Part shown: positions 28,314 through 36,671 of the stretch, piece by piece | Position numbering within the stretch: the first letter of the stretch is position 1 | Layout: each line of letters opens with the position of its first letter | NCBI RefSeq assembly: GCF_014836665.1 | Contig: NZ_JACSQJ010000002.1 | Location: forward strand, 523,443-587,442 | DNA length: 64,000 nt | Direction: 5' to 3' | From: Luteimonas colneyensis | GTDB lineage: Bacteria > Pseudomonadota > Gammaproteobacteria > Xanthomonadales > Xanthomonadaceae | Notes under the pieces: model-generated | Told to the model about the DNA's origin: nothing | Databases searched by the model: none | Seen by the model: only the letters and a program-made list of their open reading frames with translations | Position numbers and translations under genes: made by a program

Positions 28314-28861
28314 ACGGAGCGAATGCACTGCCGACGCCCCGCGAGGTCGTGGACTTCTGGCGCGACGCCGGTGCACCGAAGTGGTTCAACGGCGGCGACG
28401 CCTTCGATGCCGAGGTGCGCGAGCGCCTCGAGGCGGCGCACTTCGCCGCCGCGCGGCGCGAGCTCGAAGGCTGGATGGACGCCGCCGACGGCGCGCTGGC
28501 GCTGCTGCTGCTGCTCGACCAGGTGCCGCGCAACATCTTCCGTGGCAGCGCGCATTCCTACGCCACCGATCCGCTGGCCCTGCACTACGCCATGCGCATG
28601 CTGGAGGCAGGGCAGGACCGCGAGGTCGACCCGGACCTGCGGGTGTTCTGCTACATGCCCTTCGAGCATTCGGAGGACCTGCTGGAGCAGGAGCGCGCCG
28701 TGGCCCTGATGGCCGACCTCGGCGGCACCTACGCCGACTATGCCGTGCAGCATCACGACGTGATCGAACGCTTCGGCCGCTTCCCGCACCGCAACCACGC
28801 CCTGGGCCGCACCAACACCGCCGACGAACAGGCCTGGCTCGACGCGGGCGGCGGCTTCTGA
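28310..28861 (+). CDS. DUF924 family protein
   Basis: A 183-residue TPR-like helical protein matching DUF924: REVVDFWRDAGAPKWFNGGDAFDAEVRERL, LALLLLLDQVPRNIFRGSAHSYATDPLAL, CYMPFEHSEDLLEQERAV and FGRFPHRNHALGRTNTADEQAWL. The family is widespread but without an established activity. Coupling to AMP nucleosidase is seen directly in the four-base overlap. Confidence 0.92.
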   Translation: MNGANALPTPREVVDFWRDAGAPKWFNGGDAFDAEVRERLEAAHFAAARRELEGWMDAADGALALLLLLDQVPRNIFRGSAHSYATDPLALHYAMRMLEAGQDREVDPDLRVFCYMPFEHSEDLLEQERAVALMADLGGTYADYAVQHHDVIERFGRFPHRNHALGRTNTADEQAWLDAGGGF

Positions 28862-28894
28862 CCTGGCGCCGGGCTCCGGGCGAGGCTTTCTTTT

Positions 28895-29177
28895 TTGCCA
28901 CGGATGACGCGGATGGACGCGGATTTACGCGGATCAAGCCAAAGCAGCTCTTGCAGGAGCAGGTGAAGCTGCGACCGACCGGAGCAGGCAGGGGCAATCA
29001 CGCGCGCCTGTATTCGGCAGGATCGAAGCGCGCAGCCTCGCGCCAAGGTGCGATGGCGCGATGTCGGGATGTCGGGATGTCGGGATGTCGGATCGCAGCT
29101 ATAGCTGCTCTTACAGGAAAGAGAACGCTTTTGCTCTATCCGTGTAAATCCGCGTCCATCCGCGTCATCCGTGGCAA
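28895..29177. repeat. Nested inverted-repeat element, copy 1
   Basis: Outer 40-bp inverted repeats (28895-28934 and 29138-29177, 39/40 matching, starting TTGCCACGGATGACGCGGAT) enclose inner REP-type arms (28953-28976 and 29091-29117, of the type GCAGCTATAGCTGC). A variable core includes a tandem octamer. No gene is contained. The element fills the gap between the convergent DUF924 and glutaredoxin-fusion genes. Composition and inner arms resemble xanthomonad REP sequences; the outer repeat is a separate family. Confidence 0.85.
29060..29091 (+). repeat. Tandem octamer GATGTCGG x4
   Basis: Four exact head-to-tail copies of GATGTCGG inside the core of the nested inverted-repeat element. A likely slippage-prone microsatellite. 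Confidence 0.95.
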
Positions 29178-29213
29178 GCGCTCTTTCCCAAGCCCCGCCC
29201 GAAGCGCGAAACC

Positions 29214-30140
29214 TCAGTACCGCGGAATCGTCCCGTTCGCCAACTCCGCCCAGGCATCGATACCACCCTCGACGCTGTAGACCTCGCGGAAGCCCAGCTG
29301 GCGGAAGTGCTCCGCCGCCTGCTGGCTGCGGCCGCCGTGATGGCAGAGGAACGCCAGAGGCGTGTGCTTCGGCAGGGCTTCGAGCGCGGCCGGGCCGTCA
29401 TCGAGGGTGGAGTGCGGCACCGGGGCTTCGGCCAGCGCGCGCTCCTCGGGCGGGCGCACGTCGACCAGGCGCACCTGGCCGGCGGCGGCGCGCGACTGCG
29501 CGTCGGTCGGAGACAGCGCGCGCACGGGCGGCGGCGCGTTCGGATTCTCCACCACCAGGCCCTTGCCGCGGGCGTCGTCGGCGAAGTCGATCACCAGGCC
29601 GTCGGCGCGGCGCGCGGCGGCGACCGCCACCTGCACCGGGATGCCGTCGCAGTCGACCGTGATCGCGTTGCCGTCGCGCGTGGCGAGCGCCAGGCGGGTG
29701 CGGAAGTTCGGGTCGATGTCGATCTGCACGGCGAGGTCGCCGCCGGCATCGTCGATCGCCTTGCGCAGCGTCGGCCGGGCGGCCGCGGTGATGGTGATCG
29801 CCGGCGGCGTGCGGTCCGGCGGCGCCACGCCGAGCGCGGCGTGCAGTTCGCCGGAGCTGGCCATCTGCTCGATGATGTCGCTGCCGCCGACCAGTTCGCC
29901 CTCGATGTAGAGCTGCGGGATGGTGGGCCAGTTGCCGTAGGCCTTGATGCCCTCGCGGATCTCGCCGTCGGCCAGCACGTTGACGTGCGCGTAGGGCAGC
30001 TCCAGCGTCGACAGCGCCGCCACCGCCTTGGCCGAGAAGCCGCACTGCGGCGCCCGCGGCTCGCCCTTCATGAACAGCACGATGCGGTTGGCCTGCAGCA
30101 GCTCGTCGATGCGCTGGCGGAGTTCGGGGGTGAGGGACAT
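29214..30140 (-). CDS. Monothiol glutaredoxin / IscA-like / rhodanese fusion
   Basis: A 308-residue three-domain protein. Residues about 5-105 are a Grx4-type monothiol glutaredoxin with CGFS (Cys33), which normally holds a [2Fe-2S] cluster with glutathione. Residues about 110-200 resemble an A-type carrier (ITITAAARPTLRKAI...GLVVENPNAP) but lack the family's three conserved cysteines. Residues about 205-305 form a rhodanese domain with Cys266 in LCHHGGRS and a terminal GGIDAW. It suggests linked iron-sulfur and sulfur-transfer handling. The ATG (MSLTPE) is preferred over an upstream frame extension. Confidence 0.88.
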   Translation of the reverse strand: MSLTPELRQRIDELLQANRIVLFMKGEPRAPQCGFSAKAVAALSTLELPYAHVNVLADGEIREGIKAYGNWPTIPQLYIEGELVGGSDIIEQMASSGELHAALGVAPPDRTPPAITITAAARPTLRKAIDDAGGDLAVQIDIDPNFRTRLALATRDGNAITVDCDGIPVQVAVAAARRADGLVIDFADDARGKGLVVENPNAPPPVRALSPTDAQSRAAAGQVRLVDVRPPEERALAEAPVPHSTLDDGPAALEALPKHTPLAFLCHHGGRSQQAAEHFRQLGFREVYSVEGGIDAWAELANGTIPRY

Positions 30141-30262
30141 GGCGGGCACCGCGGTGACTGTGTGGGCCGCATAGGGTACTCCCCACGCCCGCGCGCGGCC
30201 TTGACCCGCGTCATCGACAGGCGGGAGCGGCGACCGCCACGACCGATACGACACCACTCACT

Positions 30263-30287
30263 GTAGGAGCAGCTAAAGCTGCGACCC
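30263..30287 (+). repeat. Single REP-type palindrome
   Basis: GTAGGAGCAGC-TAAA-GCTGCGACCC, a lone copy of the same inner arm found in the two nested elements. It lies 20 bp before the polysaccharide deacetylase start and may form a hairpin in its leader. Confidence 0.8.
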
Positions 30288-30307
30288 GGTGTGCCACCAT
30301 CCCCCCG

Positions 30308-31087
30308 ATGCCTGCGCAACCTTCCCTCCACACCATCCCCCGCAATCCCCACGCCTGGGCCTGGATTACCCTGGCCCTGCACCTGGCCGTCGCGCTCGCC
30401 TGGTGGCAGCTTGGCTGGCGCTGGGGCCTGCCGCTGTTGCTGGTGCTGCACCTGGCCTTCGTCTGGGGCACGCTGCGGCCGGGTTCGCGGCTGTTCGGGC
30501 CGGTGCGCTGCCGTGTCCCGACCGCCGCCCGCGAGGTCTGGCTGACCATCGACGACGGCCCCTCCGACGACACCGCGGCCATCCTCGACCTGCTCGATGC
30601 GCACGGCGCGAAGGCCACGTTCTTCCTTGTCGGCGAACGCGCCCTGGCGCGGCCGGGGCTGGTGCGCGACATCGCCGCACGCGGCCACGGCATCGGCAAC
30701 CACAGCCACACGCACCCGCAGGCGCGCTTCTGGGCGCTGGGCCCGCGCGCGATGCGCCGCGAGATCCTCGACTGCCAGCGCGCGCTCACCGGCATCACCG
30801 GCGTGGAGCCGCGCTGGTTCCGCGCCGTGGTCGGCCACGCCAATCCCTTCGTGCACGCCCCGCTGCGCGACGCCGGCCTCGCGCGCCTGGCCTGGAGCGC
30901 CCGCGGCTACGACGCCGTCGAACCCGACGCCTCGCGGGTCAGCGCCCGCATCGCCCGCGACCTCGCGCCCGGCGCCATCGTGCTGCTGCATGAAGGCGCG
31001 CCGCATGGGCGTAGCGTCGAGGCCATCGCCGCGGTGCTGGGGGAGCTGGAGCGCCTCGGCTATCGGGCGGTCGTGCCGCGGGGTTGA
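30308..31087 (+). CDS. Polysaccharide deacetylase (NodB-like), membrane-anchored
   Basis: A 259-residue protein with two N-terminal membrane helices (about 17-36 and 40-55), then a NodB deacetylase domain: WLTIDDGPSDDT (catalytic Asp and metal Asp), GNHSHTHPQARFW (metal His pair), PRWFRAVVGHANPFV and the late ALVLLHE-like IVLLHEG. It should remove acetyl groups from an envelope polysaccharide or a lipid-linked sugar. The pair of N-terminal helices places the active domain in the periplasm or at the membrane. Confidence 0.9.
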   Translation: MPAQPSLHTIPRNPHAWAWITLALHLAVALAWWQLGWRWGLPLLLVLHLAFVWGTLRPGSRLFGPVRCRVPTAAREVWLTIDDGPSDDTAAILDLLDAHGAKATFFLVGERALARPGLVRDIAARGHGIGNHSHTHPQARFWALGPRAMRREILDCQRALTGITGVEPRWFRAVVGHANPFVHAPLRDAGLARLAWSARGYDAVEPDASRVSARIARDLAPGAIVLLHEGAPHGRSVEAIAAVLGELERLGYRAVVPRG

Positions 31088-31096
31088 AGGGCTTTT

Positions 31097-31403
31097 TTGC
31101 CACGGATTACGCGGATGGACGCGGATTTACACGGATAGAGCAAAAGCCCTCTCTGGTTTGTAGGAGCAGCTATAGCTGCGACCCGGCGCTCCCGTGCACG
31201 CGACACTCCGCTGCATCCGACGCTCCGCTGCGGATCTACGCTCCAGTGCACCGCTGTGTCCGACCCGCCCAACGCCTCGGACAGTGGGGACTTGCTGGTG
31301 CCTCGGTCAGGCCGGGACTGCCGGTCGCAGCTATAGCTGCTCCTACAAAGAAGTTTTTGCTTTATCCGTGTAAATCCGCGTCCATCCGCGTAATCCGTGG
31401 CAA
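31097..31403. repeat. Nested inverted-repeat element, copy 2
   Basis: Outer 40-bp inverted repeats (31097-31136 and 31364-31403) are perfectly complementary. Inside them are perfect REP-type arms (31160-31184 and 31323-31346, GTAGGAGCAGCTATAGCTGC). The ~140-bp core differs from copy 1. It begins 9 bp after the deacetylase stop and ends 29 bp before the methyltransferase stop, again between convergent genes. Confidence 0.88.
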
Positions 31404-31432
31404 AGGCTTTTCCCGGCCGCCCCAACAGACCC

Positions 31433-32134
31433 TCAGTCCCGCGTCCCGACGATCAGCCAGTTGTTGAACGGGGTGTTGCCATACAGCGGCCGGAAGTCGA
31501 GGGACAGGCCGGCGGCGCCCAGGCGGGACTCGAGTTCCGCGCGGGTGGGGTAGCGCTTGGGCACTTCCTGCATCCAGCCCGCCAGGTGGGCGAGGCGGTC
31601 GGTGATGCGGGTGGTGCGGCCGCGGCGGGTGTCGTCGCCCAGGCCGCTGCGGATCACCAGCTTCGCGCCGGGCACCAGCATGGCCGCGGTGTCGTCCAGC
31701 AGGCGGCCCTGGGCCTCGGCATCCAGGTACTGCAGCACGTCGAGGATGGCGACGCTGCCGCGGTGCGGCGGCCAGCCCTCGGCCAGGTCCACGACCTCGA
31801 AGCGGGCGCCGGCGGCCAGCCCGGTGCGCTCGGCGATCGCGCGTCCGCGGCGGATCTTGTCGGCGTCGATGTCCACGCCGTGCCAGGGCATCGACTGCCC
31901 GTCCAGGCGCAGCGCGTGCAGCAGCAGGCCCAGGCCGCAGCCGAGGTCGAGGACCGGCGCGGTGGTGCCACGCAGCGCCTCGAGCACGCCCGGGTACAGC
32001 GGGTCGGTGCGCAGCTTGGTGAGCGTGTAGTAGTAGTCGTAGCGGTTGCCGTAGAAGCGCGGCGGCAGGAAGGCGCGCGCGATGCTGCGCGCCTCGTGGG
32101 GCGGGAAGGGGGCGTCGGCGGCGCGGCTGGTCAT
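31433..32134 (-). CDS. Class I SAM-dependent methyltransferase
   Basis: A 233-residue methyltransferase with motif I VLDLGCGLGLLLHALR, motif II acidic residue in WHGVDIDADKI, and post-motifs VVDLAEGWP and VAILDVLQYLD. The N-terminal PPRFYGNRYDYYYTLTKLRTDPLY is distinctive. Substrate unknown. The start overlaps the stop of the GDSL hydrolase gene (ATGA), so the two are probably expressed together. Confidence 0.88.
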   Translation of the reverse strand: MTSRAADAPFPPHEARSIARAFLPPRFYGNRYDYYYTLTKLRTDPLYPGVLEALRGTTAPVLDLGCGLGLLLHALRLDGQSMPWHGVDIDADKIRRGRAIAERTGLAAGARFEVVDLAEGWPPHRGSVAILDVLQYLDAEAQGRLLDDTAAMLVPGAKLVIRSGLGDDTRRGRTTRITDRLAHLAGWMQEVPKRYPTRAELESRLGAAGLSLDFRPLYGNTPFNNWLIVGTRD

Positions 32135-32757
32135 GGGGTCGTCCGTGGCGGCTGCAGCAGGCGGCGTGCGACCGGCAGGGCCAGGCGCGTCCACTCGGCA
32201 TACATGGTGGCGGAAGGATGCAGGCCATCGTCGGCCAGCATCCCGGGTTCGGCACCGCGCGCGCGACTGGCGGCGGTGATGTCGACGAAGGCGACGCCGG
32301 GCGTTTCGCAGATCCGCCGCGCGGCGTCGTTGTACGCGTCAAGTTCGTCGGCGATGGCTGCGGCGTCGCGACCCGACGCGGCCGCGAACGGAGTCACGCC
32401 CCAGTCCGGGATCGACAGCACCAGCACGCGGTCGGCGCGGCCGCCGGCAAAGCCGGTCGCGCGCGCCAGCAGGTCCGCGAACTGCCCGGCGTAGTCGGCG
32501 ACGCTGCGCCCGCGGTACTGGTTGTTCACGCCGATCAGCAGGCTCACCAGGTCGAACGGGCCGGCCGGTGCGGCGGCGTCGATCGCGGCGTCGAGTTCGT
32601 CGGTGGTCCAGCCGGTCTGGGCGATGGTCCGGGGGGCGTCGAGTGCGATGCCTTCGGCGCGCAGCGCGCAGGCGAGCTGGTGCGTCCAGCGGCCCGCGGC
32701 CTCGACGCCTTCGCCGATGGTGTAGGAATCGCCGAGGGCGAGGAAGGACAGCGACAT
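32131..32757 (-). CDS. SGNH/GDSL hydrolase
   Basis: A 208-residue esterase-like protein with block I LALGDSYTIGEGV (nucleophile Ser), block III LIGVNNQYRG (oxyanion Asn), and the C-terminal catalytic dyad DDGLHPSATMY. No signal peptide is seen, so it is likely cytosolic. The substrate is unknown. It lies between an aminotransferase gene (4-bp gap) and the coupled methyltransferase, forming a three-gene minus-strand operon. Confidence 0.9.
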   Translation of the reverse strand: MSLSFLALGDSYTIGEGVEAAGRWTHQLACALRAEGIALDAPRTIAQTGWTTDELDAAIDAAAPAGPFDLVSLLIGVNNQYRGRSVADYAGQFADLLARATGFAGGRADRVLVLSIPDWGVTPFAAASGRDAAAIADELDAYNDAARRICETPGVAFVDITAASRARGAEPGMLADDGLHPSATMYAEWTRLALPVARRLLQPPRTTP

Positions 32758-32761
32758 CGCG

Positions 32762-34042
32762 TCAGGACGTGGATGCGGCAGCGATGGGGGTTGGAGCGGA
32801 GCGGCCTGGATCCGTGCCGGCCGCGGCAGCGCGGCGGGCCAGCACGCGGTCGATGCGGCGGAAGACTTCGCGCAGCTGCTCCGGCTCCGGCAGCAGGGTG
32901 ACGCGGAAGTGGTTGCGGAAGGGTACGTTGAAGCTCGAGCCCGGCACCACCAGCACGTGCTCGGTTTCCATCAGCTCCAGCGCGAAGCCGTGGTCGTCGA
33001 AGCCGCGGGCGGCGTCGCCGACCACGCCCGGGAAGGCGTACAGCGCGCCGTTGGGCACGCGGAGCTCGAGGTGCGGGCTGGCGGCGCAGGCCTCGGCCAC
33101 CACGCGCCGCGCCTCGTGCAGGCGGCCGCCCGGCGCGACCAGCGGGCCGATGGTGTCCAGGCCCGACAGCGCCGCCGGCACCGCGAACTGGCCGGGCACG
33201 TTCGCGCACAGGCGCAGCGCGCCCAGCAGGTCGATGGCGTGGCGGTAGTCGCGGGTGGCGGCGGCATCGCCCGACAGCACCGCCCAGCCCACGCGCCAGC
33301 CGCAGGCGCGGTGCACCTTGCTCAGGCCGCCGAAGGACAGGCAGGGCACGTCGCCGGCGATCGGGGCCAGCGGCTCGAAGCGCGCGCCGTCGTAGGTGAT
33401 GCCGTCGTAGATCTCGTCCGACATCAGCAGCAGGCCGTGGCGCGCGGCGACCGCGACGATGCGCTCCAGCAGCGCGCGCGGATAGCTGGCGCCGGTCGGG
33501 TTGTTCGGATTGATCAGCACGATCGCGCGTGTGCGCGGCGACACCAGCGCCTCGATCTCGTCGGGGTCGGGCAGGAAGCCGCCTTCCGCGCGGCAGCGGT
33601 AGTACACCGGGCGGCCGTCGTTGAGGATGGTGGCCGCCGACCACAGCGGGTAGTCCGGCGAGGGCAGCAGCACCTCGTCGCCCGGGTCGAGCAGGGCGCG
33701 CAGGCTGATGTCGATCAGCTCGCTGACGCCGTTGCCGATGAAGACGTCGTCGGCCGACATGCCGTGCATGCCGCGCGCGGCGTGGTGCGCGGCGATCGCC
33801 TCGCGCGCCGCCGGCAGGCCCTGCTGGTGCGCGTAGGGATCGGTGTCGTGGATGTGGTCGGCGATCGCGCGCTGCATGTGTTCCGGCGCGCGGAAGCCGA
33901 AGGCGCCGGGATTGCCGATGTTGAGCTTGATCAGCGCATGTCCCTGCGCCTCGAGTTCGCGGGCGCGCCGGGCGAGTTCGCCGCGGATCTCGTAGCGCAC
34001 CTCGGACAGGCGTTCCCGGGTGGCGACGTGGGGCGTGGGCAT
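32762..34042 (-). CDS. PLP-dependent aminotransferase (AlaA-like)
   Basis: A 426-residue fold-type I aminotransferase close to the AlaA/AspC group. It shows KLNIGNPGAFGF, NGVSELIDISLRALLDPGDEVLLPSPDYPLW, VLINPNNPTGASYP (cofactor-binding Asn), LLMSDEIYDGI (Asp to the pyridine N), the PLP lysine in SFGGLSKVHRACGWRVGW, and FRVTLLPE. It probably interconverts alanine and pyruvate using glutamate. The last ~20 residues are a low-complexity extension. Confidence 0.9.
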   Translation of the reverse strand: MPTPHVATRERLSEVRYEIRGELARRARELEAQGHALIKLNIGNPGAFGFRAPEHMQRAIADHIHDTDPYAHQQGLPAAREAIAAHHAARGMHGMSADDVFIGNGVSELIDISLRALLDPGDEVLLPSPDYPLWSAATILNDGRPVYYRCRAEGGFLPDPDEIEALVSPRTRAIVLINPNNPTGASYPRALLERIVAVAARHGLLLMSDEIYDGITYDGARFEPLAPIAGDVPCLSFGGLSKVHRACGWRVGWAVLSGDAAATRDYRHAIDLLGALRLCANVPGQFAVPAALSGLDTIGPLVAPGGRLHEARRVVAEACAASPHLELRVPNGALYAFPGVVGDAARGFDDHGFALELMETEHVLVVPGSSFNVPFRNHFRVTLLPEPEQLREVFRRIDRVLARRAAAAGTDPGRSAPTPIAAASTS

Positions 34043-34124
34043 GCGGGTGGTTCGTTGGAGGGGGACGGCAGAGACTAGCGGAATTCCCGGCCGGAAGCCC
34101 CGCCGGCGCGGCGCTCCGCGAGGC

Positions 34125-35450
34125 TCAGCCGGCGTCGAAGCGCGGGCAGGCCGGGGCCGCCGAAGGCGGCGCCGCGGCGGGCAGCAGGTCCATCAGGCTG
34201 CGCGCGGCGTGGCGGGCCACGGATTCCAGCTCGGCGGCGGGCGTGGTGTCGCCCACCTCGTAGGTCACCGCGGGCGCGCCGAGACGGCAGAACGCCCAGT
34301 TCTTGAACACGGGCGTGCGCGCGGCCGAGGGCTTTTCCTCGATGTCGAAGCCGGCCTGCATCGCCGCCATCCACGCGTGCAGCACGCCGTCCGGCGCCCG
34401 CGAGGGGTCTTCGGCCACCGTGTAGAAGACGTCGCGGAAGGTGGAGTGGAAGTCGATCGCGAAGGCGACGCGGCCGGCGCCGACCCCGCGCGCCTCCAGC
34501 AGGTCGCGCAAGGCACGCGTCTCCGGCTGCGCGAACGGGCCCCAGTCGCGGTTGATGTCGACGCCGCGGGCGTTGCCGCGCCAGTGGCCCTCGACCACGC
34601 CGTCGGGATTGAGCAGCGGCACCACCAGCACGTGGACCCGCGCGCGGAACTCACGCGCCTGCGGCGTATCGGCGGCGAGCGCCTCAACGAAGCCCATCAG
34701 CGCCTGGGTGCCGGTGTCCTCGGGCGGATGCTGGCGCCCGAGCACCAGCAGCACCGGCGCATCCGCGCCGGCGCCGAACTCGAACATCCGCAGCGGCCGG
34801 CCCTGCACCGAGCTGCCGAACGTGGCCGGCTCGACGCCCAGGCCTGCGGCGACACGCGTCGACCAGGCCTCGAAATCGTCGGGCAGCAGCGGCGGCTGCG
34901 CGAACACCCGGAGCTCGCCGGCCGCGAGCTGCAGGCGCAGGCGCGCGGTGCCGTCGGCATCGACCCGGAACTCGTCCGGGCCGGCCTCGCGCCACACGCG
35001 GCCGTCGACGCTGAGCTTGGGCACGTAGCGGTGGCGATGGCCGTGGGCATAGGCGAAGCGCAGCTCCAGCGTGCGCGGCGCATCGGCGTGGATGCGGAAG
35101 CCGTACCAGGCGCTGGGATTCACCGGCTCGGTCTCGGGCGCGATGTCGACGCGGTAGCGGCCCTCGCCCAGGCGTTCGACCCCGGACAGGCGCGAGGCCG
35201 GCAGCAGGTTGTCGAAGCGCAGGCCGTCGTCGTCGAAGCGCCAGGTGGTGCGGACCTGCAACGCGACGCGCACCGGCTCCGCCGTCGCAGGCGTCGGCGC
35301 TGGAGGCGCGACCGTGGCGGCGGCCGGTGCGTCCACGGGCTGGCGGGACGCGCAGCCGGCAAACAGCAGCGCCAGCGCCGCGGGGAGCCAGAGGTGGGCG
35401 CGCACGGCGGAAGGCCCACGGCGATGCGTGCGTTCGGCGGGATGCGGCAT
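34125..35450 (-). CDS. M14 zinc carboxypeptidase family lipoprotein
   Basis: A 441-residue exported protein. It has a lipobox signal (LLFAGCASR), a Pro/Ala-rich linker, a beta-rich N-terminal domain (about 60-185) and an M14 peptidase domain with zinc ligands in RQHPPEDT and IDFHSTF, substrate residues NPDGVVEGHWR...GVDINRDW, and the catalytic Glu in VTYEVGDTT. This layout resembles bacterial cytosolic-carboxypeptidase-like/M14 proteins that trim peptide ends. I chose the ATG at MPHPAERTH because the longer frame upstream opposes rsgA. Confidence 0.88.
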   Translation of the reverse strand: MPHPAERTHRRGPSAVRAHLWLPAALALLFAGCASRQPVDAPAAATVAPPAPTPATAEPVRVALQVRTTWRFDDDGLRFDNLLPASRLSGVERLGEGRYRVDIAPETEPVNPSAWYGFRIHADAPRTLELRFAYAHGHRHRYVPKLSVDGRVWREAGPDEFRVDADGTARLRLQLAAGELRVFAQPPLLPDDFEAWSTRVAAGLGVEPATFGSSVQGRPLRMFEFGAGADAPVLLVLGRQHPPEDTGTQALMGFVEALAADTPQAREFRARVHVLVVPLLNPDGVVEGHWRGNARGVDINRDWGPFAQPETRALRDLLEARGVGAGRVAFAIDFHSTFRDVFYTVAEDPSRAPDGVLHAWMAAMQAGFDIEEKPSAARTPVFKNWAFCRLGAPAVTYEVGDTTPAAELESVARHAARSLMDLLPAAAPPSAAPACPRFDAG

Positions 35451-35541
35451 CGCGACTCCGTGCGGACAGGCCGTGCGATGGTCGCAGCCGCCTGCACGAC
35501 TGCCAAGCCGGAGCGCACCGGCCGGCGCTAGAATCGCGGCC

Positions 35542-35568
35542 ATGGATCCCCGCCGCGCCCACGCTTGA
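35542..35568 (+). other. Eight-codon leader frame overlapping the rsgA start
   Basis: ATG-GAT-CCC...GCT-TGA encodes MDPRRAHA, and its stop overlaps the proposed TTG start of rsgA (TTGA). It may couple translation or may be chance. Confidence 0.3.
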
Positions 35569-36668
35569 GTTCCGCGCCCACCGACCTGCAGGCGATCGGC
35601 TGGCGGGCCGGCATCGATCCGCGCTGGCGCGAGGCGATGGCCGCCCACCCGCAGGCGCGCCCCGCGCGCGTGGTCGAGCAGCACCGCTCGGGCTACGTGG
35701 TGGCGACCGGCCCCGACGACGGCGTCGCGGTGGAATCGCTGCCCGAATGGCAGCGCCCGGTCGGCTACCGCAAGGGCACGGTCGCGCCGGAGGACCGCCC
35801 CGCGGTCGGCGACTGGGTGCTGGTCGAGGACGGCAAGCGCATCGTCGCGCTGCTGCCGCGGCGCAGCGCGATCAAGCGCGCGGCCGCCGGCGAGCACTAC
35901 CGCCAGCAGCTGATCGCCGCCAACGTCGACGTCGCCTTCGTGGTCTGCGGGCTGGACGGCGACTTCAATCCGCGTCGTATCGAGCGCTACCTGCTGCTGG
36001 TGCAGGGCAGCGGCGCGCAGCCGGTGGTGGTGCTGACCAAGGCCGACCTGCCCGGCGCCGACCCGGCGGCCGCGCGCGCTGCGCTGGCCGCCATCGCGGA
36101 ACTCGGCGTGCCGGCGGTGGCGGTGAACGCCCGGGATCCCGCCGCGGTGCAGGCGCTGGCGCCGTGGCTGCACCCGGGCGACACCGCCGTGCTGGTGGGA
36201 AGCTCCGGCGCGGGCAAGTCCACGCTGACCAACACCCTGCTCGGCGTCGACCGGATGAAGACCGCCGCGGTGCGCGAGCACGACGCCCGCGGCCGCCACA
36301 CCACCACCCACCGCGCGCTGCTGCCGCTGGCGTCGGGCGCCTGCCTGATCGACACGCCGGGCATGCGCGAGCTCAAGCCCACCGGCGAGGAGGAGATCGC
36401 CGACGGTGGCTTCGCCGACATCGAGGCGCTCGCGGCGGAGTGCAGGTTCCGCGACTGCGCGCACGGCCGCGAGCCGGGCTGCGCGTTGCGCGCGGCGATC
36501 GCACGCGGCGAACTCGATGAAGGCCGGTTCCTCAACTACCTCAAGCTGGGCGGCGAAGTGGCCGCGGCCTCGGGCCGCCTCGCGTCGCGCCTGGCCGATC
36601 GTCAGGGTGCGAAGCCGCCGCCGCGCGCGCCGTCGAAACGGCCGGGCGACAGGACCGGCAAGCGCTGA
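35565..36668 (+). CDS. rsgA: Small ribosomal subunit biogenesis GTPase RsgA
   Basis: A 367-residue circularly permuted GTPase: OB-fold domain (about 40-110), then G4 LTKADLP, G1 VGSSGAGKSTLTN, G3 IDTPGMREL and a C-terminal zinc-binding motif (CRFRDCAHGREPGCAL). It assists late 30S maturation. The start is a TTG overlapping a short upstream frame; no in-frame ATG precedes the conserved region (first internal Met is residue 25), so TTG is the best choice. Three bases separate it from the QEGLA-motif gene. Confidence 0.93.
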   Translation: MSSAPTDLQAIGWRAGIDPRWREAMAAHPQARPARVVEQHRSGYVVATGPDDGVAVESLPEWQRPVGYRKGTVAPEDRPAVGDWVLVEDGKRIVALLPRRSAIKRAAAGEHYRQQLIAANVDVAFVVCGLDGDFNPRRIERYLLLVQGSGAQPVVVLTKADLPGADPAAARAALAAIAELGVPAVAVNARDPAAVQALAPWLHPGDTAVLVGSSGAGKSTLTNTLLGVDRMKTAAVREHDARGRHTTTHRALLPLASGACLIDTPGMRELKPTGEEEIADGGFADIEALAAECRFRDCAHGREPGCALRAAIARGELDEGRFLNYLKLGGEVAAASGRLASRLADRQGAKPPPRAPSKRPGDRTGKR

Positions 36669-36671
36669 AGC

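Noticed and set aside
29060..29091. Possible CRISPR-like array from the GATGTCGG repeats
   Set aside because: Units are 8 bp and directly adjacent with no spacers; a simple tandem repeat.
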